Assembly (NCBI RefSeq): GCF_009389715.1
Contig: NC_052395.1
Span: 7,216,812-7,280,811, forward strand
Reading direction: 5' to 3'
Length of the DNA stretch: 64,000 nt
Source: Phoenix dactylifera
Taxonomy: Eukaryota; Streptophyta; Magnoliopsida; Arecales; Arecaceae
In this document: positions 11,384 through 24,498 of the stretch, one piece after another
Position numbering within the stretch: position 1 is the first letter of the stretch
Layout of the letters: each line of letters begins with the position of its first letter
The notes under the pieces: generated by a model
What the model saw: only the letters and a program-made list of their open reading frames with translations
What the model was told of the DNA's origin: nothing
The model's database searches: none
Program-made: the position numbers and the translations under genes

Positions 11384-12530
11384 TGCTAATATGGGCATTG
11401 TGGAAACCTTTGATGTTTTTGATAATATGTTTTTAAGATACATATTGCTAATATAGGCATTGTGGAAATCTTTGATGTTTTTGGTTAGTGGGAGTTATTT
11501 ATGTAAAAGAACTACGTTTTGGCTTGATCCCCTTTACGGGGTACGTAGGCAACCCATATGCTTCGGGTACAACCTCTTTCAATAATAATAATATTTATCT
11601 CTCCATTTATAATTTTGTATTTTGTGCACAAAAATTATAATTATATTTGAGTATGCATTTCACATATGTCTTTTATTATGATATCATTTTGATCTCGAGA
11701 TATAATGTATAAAGACATGATGTGAGTCTCTTTTGAGACATGTGGCTTCTTTTTGAAGCATTTATGAGGACCGATGTGAATTAGCACACCTTTTGATCAC
11801 ATTTTGGTGCTAAGTTCATACTACATACTACCACATTGGTTGGAGGATGGGGATCCATGTCGATAAGGATGTTAGCATTTATAGCTGTGGAGTGGTCTTA
11901 CATCGATTAAATGGTGTAACGACTTTCATGTTCGATGTTGATGTTCTTGTTGGATCGGATCATGTATCCAAGGTGATTATCATTTGAGCTATATGTGTGG
12001 CCACCTATGTAGTCTAACCCGAGAGTTGTTTTCAAAATAAAGTTTTTTAAATTAATATGGCAATCCGTGTTCGTCCAAGTGGGAGAATGTTAGAATATAT
12101 TTAAAATATGAGCTTCCACTGATTGCGTATTTTTGTTTTATAAAACGGGTTAGACGTATGGCTCATAATGGTACTATGGTTAAGCCCAATATGATGCGTA
12201 ATTATTTTGTTTTATGGGCTTTGGTGCACTTTGGATGTATAGGATTGAGTCCTATTTATTGTGGTAATTTTGGTATGTAGGCCAGAAAACCCAATTAGGG
12301 TTTTGGAGCCTTTAATGGGAAGGCTCCCTTATGTTTCCTATATAAAGGTTAGGACTCCCTCTCCTCTCCATATGGTTGATAGCTTGCCCCATTGACGACT
12401 ATCTTTTGTGAGGAGCAAGGAAGGAAAGATTCAGCCGCTATTATTCCAGGTGATTGAAGAACGTATTCAATATGTCTTCCGCAGGTATATCTCTCAAACT
12501 TGAATACACTATTGTTGTGATTCTAAATTT
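11384..12530 (+). mobile_element. Copia fragment C (end of pol plus 3' LTR)
   Basis: + strand copy of the same family. It starts within the last codons of pol (ANMGIVETFDVF, then a second copy of the same block from about 11447), runs through the 3' untranslated part to the purine tract at 12073-12087 and the LTR at 12088-12530. The LTR is cut short of its normal TAACA end. Its sequence is the inverse of fragment B (10690 back to 9641), so the two form a large inverted repeat with arms of about 1.1 kb. Confidence 0.8.
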
Positions 12531-12628
12531 TGCGATCAAAGGGAACAGTGGCGTCGCGGTGCCTTAGGGATAAGTTATTGTTGATCATAAATAATAACAT
12601 GCTCCGCTGCGCCATGAGGATAAGTTAT
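12531..12628. repeat. Spacer with a 36-bp direct repeat of the LTR end
   Basis: Between the two opposed LTRs the block beginning ggataagttattgttgatca occurs at 12568-12603 and again at 12618-12653, identical over 36 bp with a 50-bp period. The second copy runs into LTR D; the first is an extra copy of the LTR terminus. The unique part contains gtggcgtcgcggtgcc, unlike the AT-rich LTR. Confidence 0.75.
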
Positions 12629-13124
12629 TGTTGATCATAAATAATAACATGCTAAGATTTAGAATCACAACAATAGTGTATTCAAGTTTAAGAGATATAC
12701 ATGCGGAAGACATATTAAATACGTTCTTCAATCACCTAGAATAATAGCGGCTGGATCTTCCCTTCCTTGCTCTTCACAAAAGATAGCCGTCAATGGGGCA
12801 AGCTATCAACCATATAGAGAGGAGAGGGACCTAGCCTTTATATAGGAAACATAAGGGAGCCTTCCCATTAAAGGCTCCAAAATCCTAATTGGGTTTTCTA
12901 GCCTACATACCAAAATTACCACAATAAATATGACTCAATCCTATATATCCAAGGTGCACCAAAGCCCATAAAACAAAATGATCACGCATTATATTGGGCT
13001 TAACAATAGTACCATTATGAGCCATACATCTCACCTGTTTTATAAAATAAAAATACGCAATCAGTGGAAGCTTATATCTTAAAAATATTCTAACATTCTC
13101 CCACTTGGGCGAGCACGGATTGCA
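12629..13124 (-). mobile_element. Copia fragment D (inverted LTR plus 29 bp internal)
   Basis: The - strand LTR 12629-13095 is followed by 29 bp of internal sequence (13096-13124, ttctcccacttgggcgagca and on) that lies next to the 3' LTR in fragments B and C. It is therefore a truncated element and not a solo LTR. Host sequence resumes at about 13125, only 120 bp before the first surviving exon of kinase copy 2. Confidence 0.8.
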
Positions 13125-15958
13125 TAAGGGAAAAGCTGACTGTATGTTTGTTTGCTTAAAACTTCTTCAGTTGTAGGTCATGCTGCTGTGAGGAGCTTTA
13201 TTTGATCATAAATGCTGCTCAACTATTCAAGACTTTTGATGTTGCAGGGATCTTTCTTACAACTCCTTTACAGGATCCAATGCACTGTCTACATGTCAGC
13301 AAGGCAATGTGTAAGGATTTTCAGATTTGCTCTTTCTCTCTCTCTCTCTCCCTCTTATGATCTATGAGTTGGTGATTTTGTTTCTTCTTACTCTTAGAAC
13401 TCTCATTCTCTTTCTCGTAGGAATCTGGTTTCTAGTTATTTATCAGCAAACAGTTATTCGTAAGCTTCTTATAGCATTGTCACTTCTTTCTTGAATTGTT
13501 GCCAATTCCAATTAACTTGATTTTTTAAGTTTCAAAACTATGCCTAACATTATTTTTTTTAATTTTGTCTTATAGGATAGCATCATGATTAAGGAGGAAC
13601 CTCCCTTGTTCTGGAAAAGCTGAAAGTGAGTAATTTGCAAAAGAATTTCCACTCTCTGAAAGTTTTGAAGCTTTTGTCTCATATCATGAGGGTGTTCTAA
13701 TTTTACTTTAGAAAAACCATATTGACAATTAAATATATTTGCAGACTACAACTTGTTTATAAATTGTGGTGGTAGCAACGTGACTATTGGTGGCAATGAA
13801 TATGAAGAGGATACCACTCATCTAGGTTCATCAATATATGCTGAATCTAATAGTGGAAAGTGGGCTTATAGCAGTACGGGAGGCTTTGTAGGAAATAAGG
13901 AGGCAAAATACATTGCTATAAATTCATCAATATTGAACATGGCAAATCCGGAATTGTACATGACTGCTAGGCTTAGTCCTCTGTCCCTTAAATACTATGG
14001 TCTCTGCTTACAAAAGAGATATTATACAGTGAAGCTTCATTTTGCTGAGGTTATGTTCACAGATGACCAAACATATTCCAGTGTTGGAGAGCGCTTCTTT
14101 GATGTATCAATTCAGGTGACTGTTTTCACCATCGCATATCTTACATCAATTCGTCACATTTCTCATGTTTTATCTGCGGCATTGACTGCTTTAAGTATTA
14201 CATTTATTGATTTTTATGCATATCCTATTATGACAAGATTAAGATTTTTTTTTTTTCTGATATTTCTCTCTAAGCCTTTATATATATTAATGTGTTGCTA
14301 GTAGTTAGAGTATATAATAGTAACTTATATGTTTCATTGTGGAGGGTGCGACTACTTTTAATGTTGCATTCATTGAATTACATGCATGTGCACATAAGTA
14401 TGTACTTATGCACATACAATTTTTATGCCAACATTGAAAATATAAGCCAAATCTATTCATTTTTATTTTCTTTGACTTTTTACATAGACTTTTTTCTACG
14501 TATCTCTTATTTATCAACAAAGAGCACATAGAAATAATACTTCTTGCATGGATAAAACTATAAATTTATGCAGGGACAAAAGGTTTTGCAAGACTTTAAT
14601 ATTGCAAAAGAAGCAAATGGGACTGGAAAGGAAATAATCAAGTCCTTTACTACCATTGTACATGGTACTTTGGAAATTCACTTGCAATGGCTTGGGAAAG
14701 GCACAAATTCCATTCCATGGAGAGGTGTATATGGACCTCTCATATCAGCCATTTCAGTGACACCAAGTAAGTTTTCAAAGCACTATCCTCTCATTTCCTT
14801 ATGCATTATTCATAACGATGACGTAAAATAATTTCAAATTTGCAGATTTCAAGCCTGATAAAAGCAAGTTATCTGGAGCTTTTCTGGGCATTGCTGCTGC
14901 TTCTTGTACTGGGATCGTGCTGACAATAACATTAATATGGTCTTTCTTCAGAAGGAAAAACAATGAAAACAATGGTATGATCAATTGTTTAACCGAAATA
15001 TGTTTAGGAAAAATGGAGCTCGAATTTTCCAAAGATGATCTATCTTTTTGAAGATGCCATGTATCATATACCGAACATCCTAATGCTTGAATATGAAAAA
15101 AGAACAACAGTTTTAAAGAGTTTTTGGCCAATTGGTTGAATTTGTTCTTGTGAGATCATCAATCTGCACTGCCATTATTAGTTAGCATATGCACTCTATG
15201 CAGATGATTATGATATCCTATACATGTTAGGGCTGATGACCTTGTTTGCCACAAATTCAATGTCAGATTAATATCTCATTTATGAAACGTAAATCAAGGT
15301 CGTAAATGTTGTTTGCTTTATCATTGCATTTTGTAAAATGTTTTTTGAAGGTTATTCATCGTTCATTCTTATCTTATATATAATAATTTTAAAGAAAAAT
15401 TACAAGATGTATGCATTCAGGCCTCAGAGGATTAGAGTTGCAGACAGGTTACTTCACTTTAAAACAGATTAAAATAGCCACCAAGAACTTTGATCCTGAA
15501 AATAAGATAGGTGAAGGTGGCTTTGGTCCAGTCTACAAGGTATGCACAAAGCATTTTTAAATTAAGGCTTTTATATCTTGCCCTTGGTTGAACTCTTGTA
15601 TCTTTTTCTCAGTTTAAGTGATATTCTGCGTATGAAATCCTAGATCTTATCCTTAGGTAGAATTTTGATCCTTTTATAATTTGCATGTCTCAGGGGGTGC
15701 TGCCAGATGGTTCTGTAATTGCTGTGAAGCAGCTTTCTTCCAAGTCTAAACAAGGGAACCATGAATTCATTAATGAGATAGGCATGATATCTGCCTTGCA
15801 GCACCCAAATCTTGTTAAGCTTTTTGGGTTTTGTATTGAAGGAAATCAATTATTGCTAATATATGAATACATGGAAAATAATAGTCTTGCTCGTGCTCTA
15901 TTTGGTAAGTGCTTCCATTGTACTAAATATCTTTTTCAAAATTTTGCACTCAGTGATT

Positions 15959-15962
<4 letters not shown>

Positions 15963-16007
<45 letters not shown>

Positions 16008-16030
16008 TGTGTGTGTTTGTGTGTGTGTGC
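15963..16030 (+). repeat. Compound (TC)n(TG)n microsatellite
   Basis: About 28 bases of TC repeat run directly into about 38 bases of TG repeat with one interruption, inside the 180-bp intron between two kinase-domain exons (15905-16084). A shorter (TC)n lies at 13332-13352 in an upstream intron. Confidence 0.95.
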
Positions 16031-16035
16031 TCTGA

Positions 16036-16323
<288 letters not shown>

Positions 16324-16969
16324 TAAGTAGAAATTATTGCTTTGAGGAAGTGATTCTTTTTCTCTAGTTATGCTTTTCTCAAATGTATTGACCAGACAAT
16401 AAAATATAATTAAGGGTAGTTCGTCAGGATTCTAGAATAACATAATAAATTAGAGTATTCCAAATCATGTAGGACACTATAAAATTCTGAAAGATAGGAG
16501 TCAAGAGTATGAACTTCTAATGTTAGCATATTATACAACAGTTGAGAAATGAAAAATATGCAATGCCAGATTATATTTAGTATCAAACATACAGAATGCT
16601 AATTTTCTGTTTTTGTAATGCATGCTAACATCTTCTAGGCTAATCTTCTTGTCTATCTAGAAAATATAATTTATTTTTTTTAATTATATTTGCCTGACAA
16701 TGGCTCCTAAAGAATGCATGAGTCCTTGATTGTTTATTATTGAAAGTATGATTTACAATATTCTACACTTTCTTCCCTAGAGAGCTTCTTTATATACTTT
16801 ATGAAAAACCTACTCGTGCAGAGGATATATGGCTCCCGAATATGTAATGAGGGGTTACTTGACAGACAAAGCTGATGTCTACAGCTTTGGAGTTGTCACG
16901 TTGGAGATTGTCAGTGGAATGAGCAACACTAGTTATGGACCGAAGGACTTTGTATATCTTCTTGATTGG

Positions 16970-18641
16970 GTAAGTGAAAATTGTAGAATCTCACATGATC
17001 ACGAATTTTACTTGACATACTCATTAAGTGAAGGATTATACCATATATCTTTTATAATAAAACAAAAAGGTGACAAACACTCGCACAAACAGAGAGAAAG
17101 AGAGTTAGGTTAGAATATTTATGAGAATATTTAGCCTCAAATGTTTCCTTGTGAAAATCAGTGATAAACCTCTCAGAATCAAAATCCATATCATTGATCA
17201 TGATTTACATTATATAAAACGCTTGGAGGCAAAAAAAAATTATGCATTTTTAGATAGTTTCCCTGTGCATCAAATAAAAATGGATGATTTTAATGATGAC
17301 ATAGCACATTTTGGTTTGATATATATTTTAAAGACATCCAAACCAGCTAAAATTTGGTTTGTATATATTTAGGTCAAGATCAATGGTTTAGATTTATAAA
17401 TTATGCAGCCTATAATATTATTTTTCTTATTAGGTTTATTTCTACTGTCATTTTGTTCAAGTTCGATGCATGGAAAAAAGACCTTCAAAATAAATTATGT
17501 TTATTCTCTAGATACTTTACACAATGTAGATCATAATCAATGGTGTGGACTTTGATTTTGAGAAGTCCTTCATTGATTTTTGCCGGGAAGTATATAAGGC
17601 CAAATATTCTCAGAAGAATTATTCTAGAAGGGTATCTACTCTTTTCAAATCCAAAATTAATAATATGGCATGCCAATCGAAGATCGGCACCATTGATCAT
17701 GATCGATCCTAGTAAGATAGTTTAGCAATCAAAAATCATGTATTATAGTAGCTTCTAATCTATGCATTAAGTGGGTACAAAAATGAAGAGTGAAAATGAT
17801 GTAAGACCTTGTTTAGCTGGAATCTGAGCATTAAAATCTATTAATTTTCAATTATATAAGTTGTAGCATGTGTAAATTATGATAAATAAGTTGAATTTCC
17901 AATTTAAATGCTTCATCATCTATTTGAGCATACTTATATAATGGAAATTATTTGTTTTTGTATCCCGTTGATGCACAGGTTGCAAAAGTGCCAAAACATA
18001 TAATATTTGGCTTCTAAGAGGTTTTTGTAGTATAGATCATGATAAATGATATGAATTTTCAATTTGAATAATTTATTATAGTTTTGCACTTGAGAGAGTA
18101 GATGCATTCTCCTCTCGAGAGAAGCATTATATGTATTCATGCAAGTATGCATACATACAGACATGCATGTGCACACACAAAGTTCACGTATATCTTGAAC
18201 AAGGATGTAGCTATTATATGTCAGGAATCAGGATGTTCTTGCTAGAGCCAGTTTCACAACTCTGCGAGTTCTCAGAAAAAGTTAATTAAATAAAAATAGA
18301 CTTTATAACAATCAAGTTATGCATATATTTATGTATATATACATATGTGCTTATAAGACATGCACACATGCATATGCACATCCCTTAAACAAAGATATAG
18401 CATATTAATTGCCAAGATTTTCTTGCTCGAGCCAATTTCATTACTTTGCTAGCTGTCAAGAAAAGTTAATTAAATTGTACCCAAAAAAAAAAAGAAAAGT
18501 TAATTAAATAAGAATATTTATTATAATCAGGTTCAATTTACATCAACTTTCTCACTTAAATAAACTATGTCGTGTTCTTACTTACCATTATTATAGATGA
18601 ATCTGGTGATAACATCCATTCCATGTGTACATCATCCGCAG
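16970..18641 (+). other. Last intron of kinase copy 2
   Basis: A 1672-bp phase-0 intron, very AT-rich. It holds several loosely repeated blocks resembling atcaatggtgtggactttga/tcatgatttacattatataa on both strands, probably an old short transposon, and a short duplicated a-rich gaaaagttaattaa block near 18464 and 18493. No exon is seen. Confidence 0.55.
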
Positions 18642-19279
18642 GCCTATATTTCACCAGAGCAGGGAAGCCTGCTTGAACTAGTTGACCCCAACCTCGGTTC
18701 AAACTACTTCAAGGAAGAGGCGTTGCGGATGCTGTCCATCGCCCTCGTATGCACCAACCCATCTCCAGCTCTCAGGCCCACAATGTCCGCTGTGGTAAGC
18801 ATGCTAAAAGGGAAAACGCCGGTGAGTTTCCCCGAAGTGAAGCGCTCAATCGACAAAACTGAGGATTCGAGATTCAAATCCTTAGAGAGAATGTGCCGTG
18901 AGAGCCAATCAAAGAGCATTGTAATGGATGGACCATTGATCGATACCTCGATATCTACCCTAAGTGGTAAAGAAAGCGCTCCACCTCCCTCAGCAAGCAA
19001 GAGCAAAGAGATATTACAAGCAGGCACTTCTCAAAACTGAGCAAAGAGACGTGTATACGGAGCAACTCTTTTTGTAGTCGGTTCTGTGAATAGATCAAGC
19101 ACACATACACCAATCTTTTCATCCACATCTATTGTACTTAAGAACAAAGCGAGTGAAGCTCAAAATAAAGTGTTTTAAGTTCTTAAATATTATTTCTAGC
19201 TTCACCATGCCTATGCTTCTTTTCAAACTACCAATCGATCCATTGGGAAGGCAGGAAGGAGGATAAAAGATGAAAGAAC

Positions 19280-19867
19280 TTACGGTAGGCAATTAGTGCT
19301 TGGCTCAGGCAGTTGCGCACAGCTTGGGGGCGAATCAGCTGGAACTGGGTCACGTGGGCCTTGAGGCACACGCACACTGGCCATCAGGCTCCCGAAGGGA
19401 GTGCCGTCATTCTTCTCGGCGACCAGAGCGGCTCCGCTGCGCAGGGCCGGCTTAACCCTTAGGCGACTGAGACGGTCGCCTAAAGCTCCGGCCCAAAAAA
19501 AGCCCACCATAGGAAAGGCCTCAAAGATAAAATAGAAAGGAAAAAAAAGTCCTCCTTAGTGAGTTTGCCTCAAGTTGGCCCACTGCAGAAAGGCCTCAAA
19601 GACAAAACAGAAAGAAAAAAAACTTCTCTTAGTAAGTTCGTCTAAGGCTTTCAAATGTATTGAGCTGTTCCTACCGCTGCAGCACATGAAAGATGGAGTG
19701 TAGCTACTACCATTGCAGCTGGAGAAGGGTGCGAGGCACAGAACGAGCAGCATCATGACCACATCACAGGCATCGACGGCACCCACTGCCGTCGCATGCT
19801 CCGCAACGAGAAAAAGGAGAAAGAGAAGGGAGAGGAAGAGCTGGGATTTAGAACAAGTTGAGGCCAT
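19280..19867 (-). pseudogene. nsLTP-like secreted protein gene split by a 233-bp insertion
   Basis: From ATG at 19867 the - strand encodes MASTCSKSQLFLSLLFLLFL, a signal peptide, then a Cys-containing stretch with a CC pair (SFMCCSG), as in lipid-transfer/2S-albumin-type proteins. The frame runs into foreign DNA at 19673. It resumes at 19440 with SGAALVAEKNDGTPFGSLMA and ends at 19280 (stop) or leads into an intron at 19283 (gtaagt). Leaving out the insert and one copy of the 7-bp duplication gives one 116-codon frame. The CxC pair expected in nsLTPs is absent, so the family call is tentative. A TATA motif and RY element lie upstream. Confidence 0.6.
19441..19673. mobile_element. 233-bp non-autonomous insertion with 7-bp target duplication
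   Basis: The insert is flanked by ccgctgc on both sides (19434-19440 and 19674-19680). It starts with a GC-rich part containing gggccgg and ccggccc in inverted arrangement and taggcgactgagacggtcgc. Then follow two imperfect tandem units of about 77 bp, each with ggcctcaaaga, an A-rich run and a ctccttagtgagt/ctcttagtaagt block. It has no coding capacity. Class is uncertain. Confidence 0.65.
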
Positions 19868-19918
19868 CTCGAGGTAGGTTTTATTCAGGGTTGGTTCAGG
19901 TTTGGGGACGTGGTGGTG

Positions 19919-19945
19919 CTTAAATAAGAAGGCATGCATGCACGT
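19919..19945 (-). promoter_or_regulatory. TATA-like box and RY element of the nsLTP-like gene
   Basis: On the - strand, ttatttaagc (19922-19931) lies about 55-60 bp before the ATG at 19867, a normal plant spacing. Just upstream is catgcatgc (about 19933-19941), the RY motif bound by B3 factors in seed-expressed genes. Seed expression is therefore possible but is an inference. Confidence 0.45.
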
Positions 19946-19949
19946 AGAG

Positions 19950-22900
19950 AGAAAGAGGAGATAGGGAGATTTGGTTGATAGCGGTTAGGTGTTTATTGGT
20001 CGGTATGACCGTGACGGGACAGGCACAGCAGCAAACCCAGAGTAATTAATGAGGAAGTTGAGGGGGCTCGGTGATGATGAAACTGGTGCATGCCCGAGCT
20101 TTCAATTTTCCGCAATGCCAACCTCCCAAAATGTTAAACGTCAGAATACCCGTGGATTATCCGGAGTACTTGGATTTCATAAAAACTGGCTTTTATCCAC
20201 TATTCATGCAGCCTATTTGAACCAAAATTTTTGTATTATCCAACTAATGTTTCACACACGAGATGGACGAGTTTTGATTTATACAAGTCTCTGTAAAACA
20301 CCAAAGAGCACACAAGATCCTTCAAAACCTCTGTTAATTAGGACAGTATATAATTGACAAGTCCAAAAGACATTATAAACTAGTTCCTGTTTGATCCATC
20401 ATCATCCTTAAGATCAAAGATATTAAAACACCGTATTTACTATTTTTAAATGCTAGGTCCTCTTTGACAGACATTGGGAAAATCACCTTCTTGACAAGGC
20501 ACATGAAGTTTTCAGCGGGTGGGATTGTCGCAGCAGAAAAACATCTAATCCACCATAATAGATTTGGGGACGCCATTAATCCCTCTAGAAAAGTTTTGAA
20601 TGAATCCCTCTAGCAATTCGCACAAGCCTATGATCCAAGTAATGTGCAATGCTGGAGAGCAGGAGGGTCGAGTAAATAGAAATGTATGCATATCTTTCTC
20701 GAACATTTTTACTTCGGCAGGAAACAGAGGCCTCTGCGACTTCTCTTTTTCTTCATGCTCCTCCAAACAGATCTCATTTTTGACAACCATGATGTCAAAA
20801 TCTTATGAAAAACTTTTTGTTTTGCAGAAATATGTTTGTTTTTAACTCATCTTGCAATTACGCTCTGTTCCAGCTTCTCCAAACAAGAACATTTTCGATT
20901 TAATCTGGGTTGCAGCCTTCCAGGTTTGAGTACAAGAGTCACCTTGGCAAGCAGTAAACAGAAGCATAATTACTGCATGAAAATAGACAGTTCTGATGTA
21001 TTGCTTGCAACCATAAACTTCGGAATCTGAGCCTGCAAGCATCTCAGCCATAGCATGCTATAACTTTCATATTCAAATTTGATGCCACTAATATTTAAAG
21101 GAGTAATATGTTTTCCTTCGCTTTCACCCAAAAAAGAGTTTTAAGACTGTTCACCAAATCCAATTCTAAGATTATTTCTATCTTATTAACAACAAAAGGG
21201 ATGAGACCCAAAAAATCCAAAATCAATTTTAAATCCACCATCAGAGACAAGAAACAGGCAAAGAAATAAACTTCTGCTGAAACACAAATTCGCATATGAG
21301 GTAATCGAATACTTCTTGTTCATTAGAGGCTGTAAATTTACCAAAGAACTAGACTGTATAGGCTGCTACTGTTATGTGAAACTGCAAGTACCTATAGTGG
21401 ATCAGCTAGCCATTACTATACAAGGCTTAATGGAGATTTGAGGAGAATCTAGGAAACTTTTCCAGAAAGTTGACAAAATAATTAAAATTACACCGACCAG
21501 ATATTATGTATATGCAGGAAACCATCAAAAGGATCCAATACCGATCATCTAGGCAGCAAGGAGTCAGGATCTTCAATGTGCAGTTAAAGCATGAAGAAGA
21601 AAATGAGAACTTCACTTTTATATCAGAAACTTCCGTACCTTTTAATACGCAAATGATCAAGCCATGTTCTCTCTCACAAACATTAGTGTCCTTTTCTTCA
21701 ATAAAATGTGCTTTTTCTTGAGAAAAAGATTAGGCCAGAAGACCAAACCATCTTTCATTAAGAGACTGGAATTTACAACTCCAAATCCTGCCCTAAGGCA
21801 GGTAAAAGAGGGAAAAAGCCTCTGAGACATCAGTATGTAGACAACTATTCCATCCTTGAACTCATTGGCCTCTTGCCTTTATCAGCTTGACTTATAGATG
21901 GCACCACAAGATGGAAATCTCTGTATCTCTTTCTTACGTTTCTGTTATGCACAGCTTTTAATGCTCCTGCATTTATTAGATGCAGTAATGTTAGTCGGTT
22001 TACAGTTATGGCAAGTTAGACTGGTTTTGGCATATACAGCATCATACTTCATGCATCTAATAGATGTGGTATTAATATTTTATTCTTACACTTGTGATAA
22101 CCAAGAGGATCCACCAAAACTATGCACGCTAGGCTTTAACCTCATTAATAGATGATAAACTTCAATCTCATTCGAGTCCTTCTAGACCTAATCAACAATC
22201 AAAAGCCATGGACATCGAGATGGCTACCAGAGTTTCATGCAAAACAAAACTTCAATGGGGGCTTTTTTGGCATCTGAAGGTATTCGTTACCCACAAAGGG
22301 ATTTCATTTAAGACAACCCTGAAGACATAGTTACAGCACTCAAAGCATTGCCCATCATCATAAATGACACCATTTTGATGATTTTTCTCCTTGTGTTGAC
22401 AAAAAATGAATCTTATATTACATTTACAATAATCCTACAAGGATTTTTTAAAGCCCCTCAAGGATTTATACACCAACTTAGGGGGAAAAAATACCTACAA
22501 GGCTTTCCTTAAAGCCCCTCAAGGAATAACTGTCTACCTAATTCAGTCAGGCATCCATTTGATGAATACTTTAAATTTAGAGGAGACTAGAGACTCTTGA
22601 TATCTTAGTTTTATTGGTCGCCTACTCGTTAACTGTAATTTTTCTGGTTTCCCATCAAATGTTTATTTAGGCCATCCAAATTCCGTTCTTCAAATCTCTA
22701 TTCTGATCCATTTAGAATTGTTTGTTTTGTGTTACAACACAGTCAAGGTTTCCATCTCAGCTGACATCCCTACCGAGTTCTTGGTTTGTATCAATACCGG
22801 ACAACCCCCAATATGATATGTATGAAATTCTTGGTTCTAGTCTGATATAAACCGATAAAATCCAAGATATCAGTGGATACAATTTTATTCCTATCAATCG

Positions 22901-23190
22901 ATATTTTTCAACTAGTTTCTTTTTTCAAAAATAAAGTTTTTAATTAATAAATCTTGAAATTAATGCTCAAATATAGTTGATAATCTCCGATCAACTATAC
23001 CAGCTGAGATACTCATTCTAATATATCAGCCAAGATCTCAAAAAATCTTGGTTTCCTTCAAATTTACCCACTTACCACGTCGAACAAGATAAACTGAAAT
23101 CTCGGTTCATCTCAGTCCTTGTCGTGATTCATCTCCACCTGCCAACTATGGAAACTTACTTATGAATCTAACTCTTCTGAATAAACCATC
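19950..23190. other. Intergenic region, no gene recognised
   Basis: AT-rich DNA with only short frames. One - strand frame at 20545-20790 is open for 81 codons but resembles nothing I know. At 22433-22461 and 22495-22526 a block with ctacaagg, a T/A run and aaagcccctcaagga is repeated in tandem. Between 22750 and 23130 there are repeated ccgata/tatcgg and gagat/atctc motifs, like a degraded short inverted-repeat element. Confidence 0.4.
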
Positions 23191-23199
23191 GGCTCATAG

Positions 23200-23480
23200 A
23201 GCTACTAGCTTCAATACAGACCCCGAAAATACCAATAATACTAGCAATCCTTCCTATCATATTGGATGACCAGAGGTGGAACCCAAGCTAAAGGAACCAT
23301 ACCCAAACAGGGACGCTCTGCAAGTGGTCTTTGCGGACATCCAATCCTCTTTTCCATTTTCTTAGGATGAGAACCCAACAACCAATAAGTCAAGCTCTAC
23401 CTTGGAGCACTTTGGAGCCATTTTCCCCCAGCAGAAATTGAAACAGAAAATAGCCATTCATTTTGGAAATGATCTCAAGA
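23200..23480 (-). pseudogene. LINE ORF1-like relic
   Basis: One - strand frame reads DVRKDHLQSVPVWVWFL, then a stop, then a stretch with NMIGRIASIIG. This resembles the VWV...P...W...IASxIG core of plant LINE ORF1 (DUF4283) proteins. Several stops and frame changes make it a fossil. The match is short and could be chance. Confidence 0.35.
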
Positions 23481-24392
23481 GCTCCTCTTGGTAATCACTG
23501 CTCTTTGGGCAATAAACCCTTCCTACTTCCTTGGCCATATGTTTGAATAATACAGTTCTGCCCCTAGCTGTTGTTACATTTGGCATGAGAGACATTTGGA
23601 TAACCATAAAGGCTATTGGTGGAATCGATGTGAAGTTTTTTGATTTATATGGTCCATTTCAGCTAACTTTCACATGAAATTTTTCAATTTTATACTTTCT
23701 GCACGGAAAGCAGAAAAAAATGACTTCTGTCTACCAAGTGAAGCTTGAAACCATACATCCGCATACTCACTGACCAAAATATTAGAACATATAATACCTT
23801 GATAAGCAACCAAAAGGTGATGGTAAGGCTTTCGAGCGATCCACTGGGCTCCATTTGGTTGCAGTGGCAAATAGATGCACTCTCTATCAGCATTTTGCAG
23901 TCAAACTCGAAAAACTATGAGCAATTCGACCTAGGCATGGTGACTCTCAAGAAAAATTCTGGAAAGAACTCTATAAACAGGATTTCAATAGAAGAGGACA
24001 GCTTGTGACAATTCCAAATCATTTTATCATGGCTATTCAAATGATGATTTGTGTATTTTTCTTTTCTTCACATGCGCCAAGATTCAATGGTTCTATTCTA
24101 TTAATTATCACAGTTCCTCTTCAAACCGCTAAATCAAGGAAATAAATTGAAAAAAGAACAACAGGCTCGGATCAAATAAGCCCTTCTACTGGGGGTACTT
24201 TCAATCGAAGACTCATAATTGACCCCGATTCACCAATCTTTGCCAAGACTCCTAACATTGTAAAACAACTCTAAACTTCGATCGGATAAGAGCACCATCA
24301 ACTTCCATTGCGTCCACAAAATGATAGAGCAAAACACGAGATTTAGAAATCAAAGCACACACATATCCGAGGTAAAGAAAAGTAGATCCGGG

Positions 24393-24423
24393 AGAGCGAG
24401 AGAGAGAGAGAGAGAGAGAGAGA
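24393..24423 (+). repeat. (GA)n microsatellite
   Basis: About 31 bases of alternating AG, just downstream of the stop codon of the small - strand cysteine-rich gene, so probably in its 3' UTR (as CT repeats in the transcript). Confidence 0.9.
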
Positions 24424-24498
24424 GGAAGTCGGTGTCACAACACAACAAGTAGTACAAGTGAATCGGAGGATATGAAAAGAAATTTAAGGGGAAGGCGT

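Noticed and set aside
20049..20845. Frames of 65-100 codons on both strands near 20-21 kb
   Set aside because: No recognised domain, no consistent splice structure and typical length for chance in this composition.
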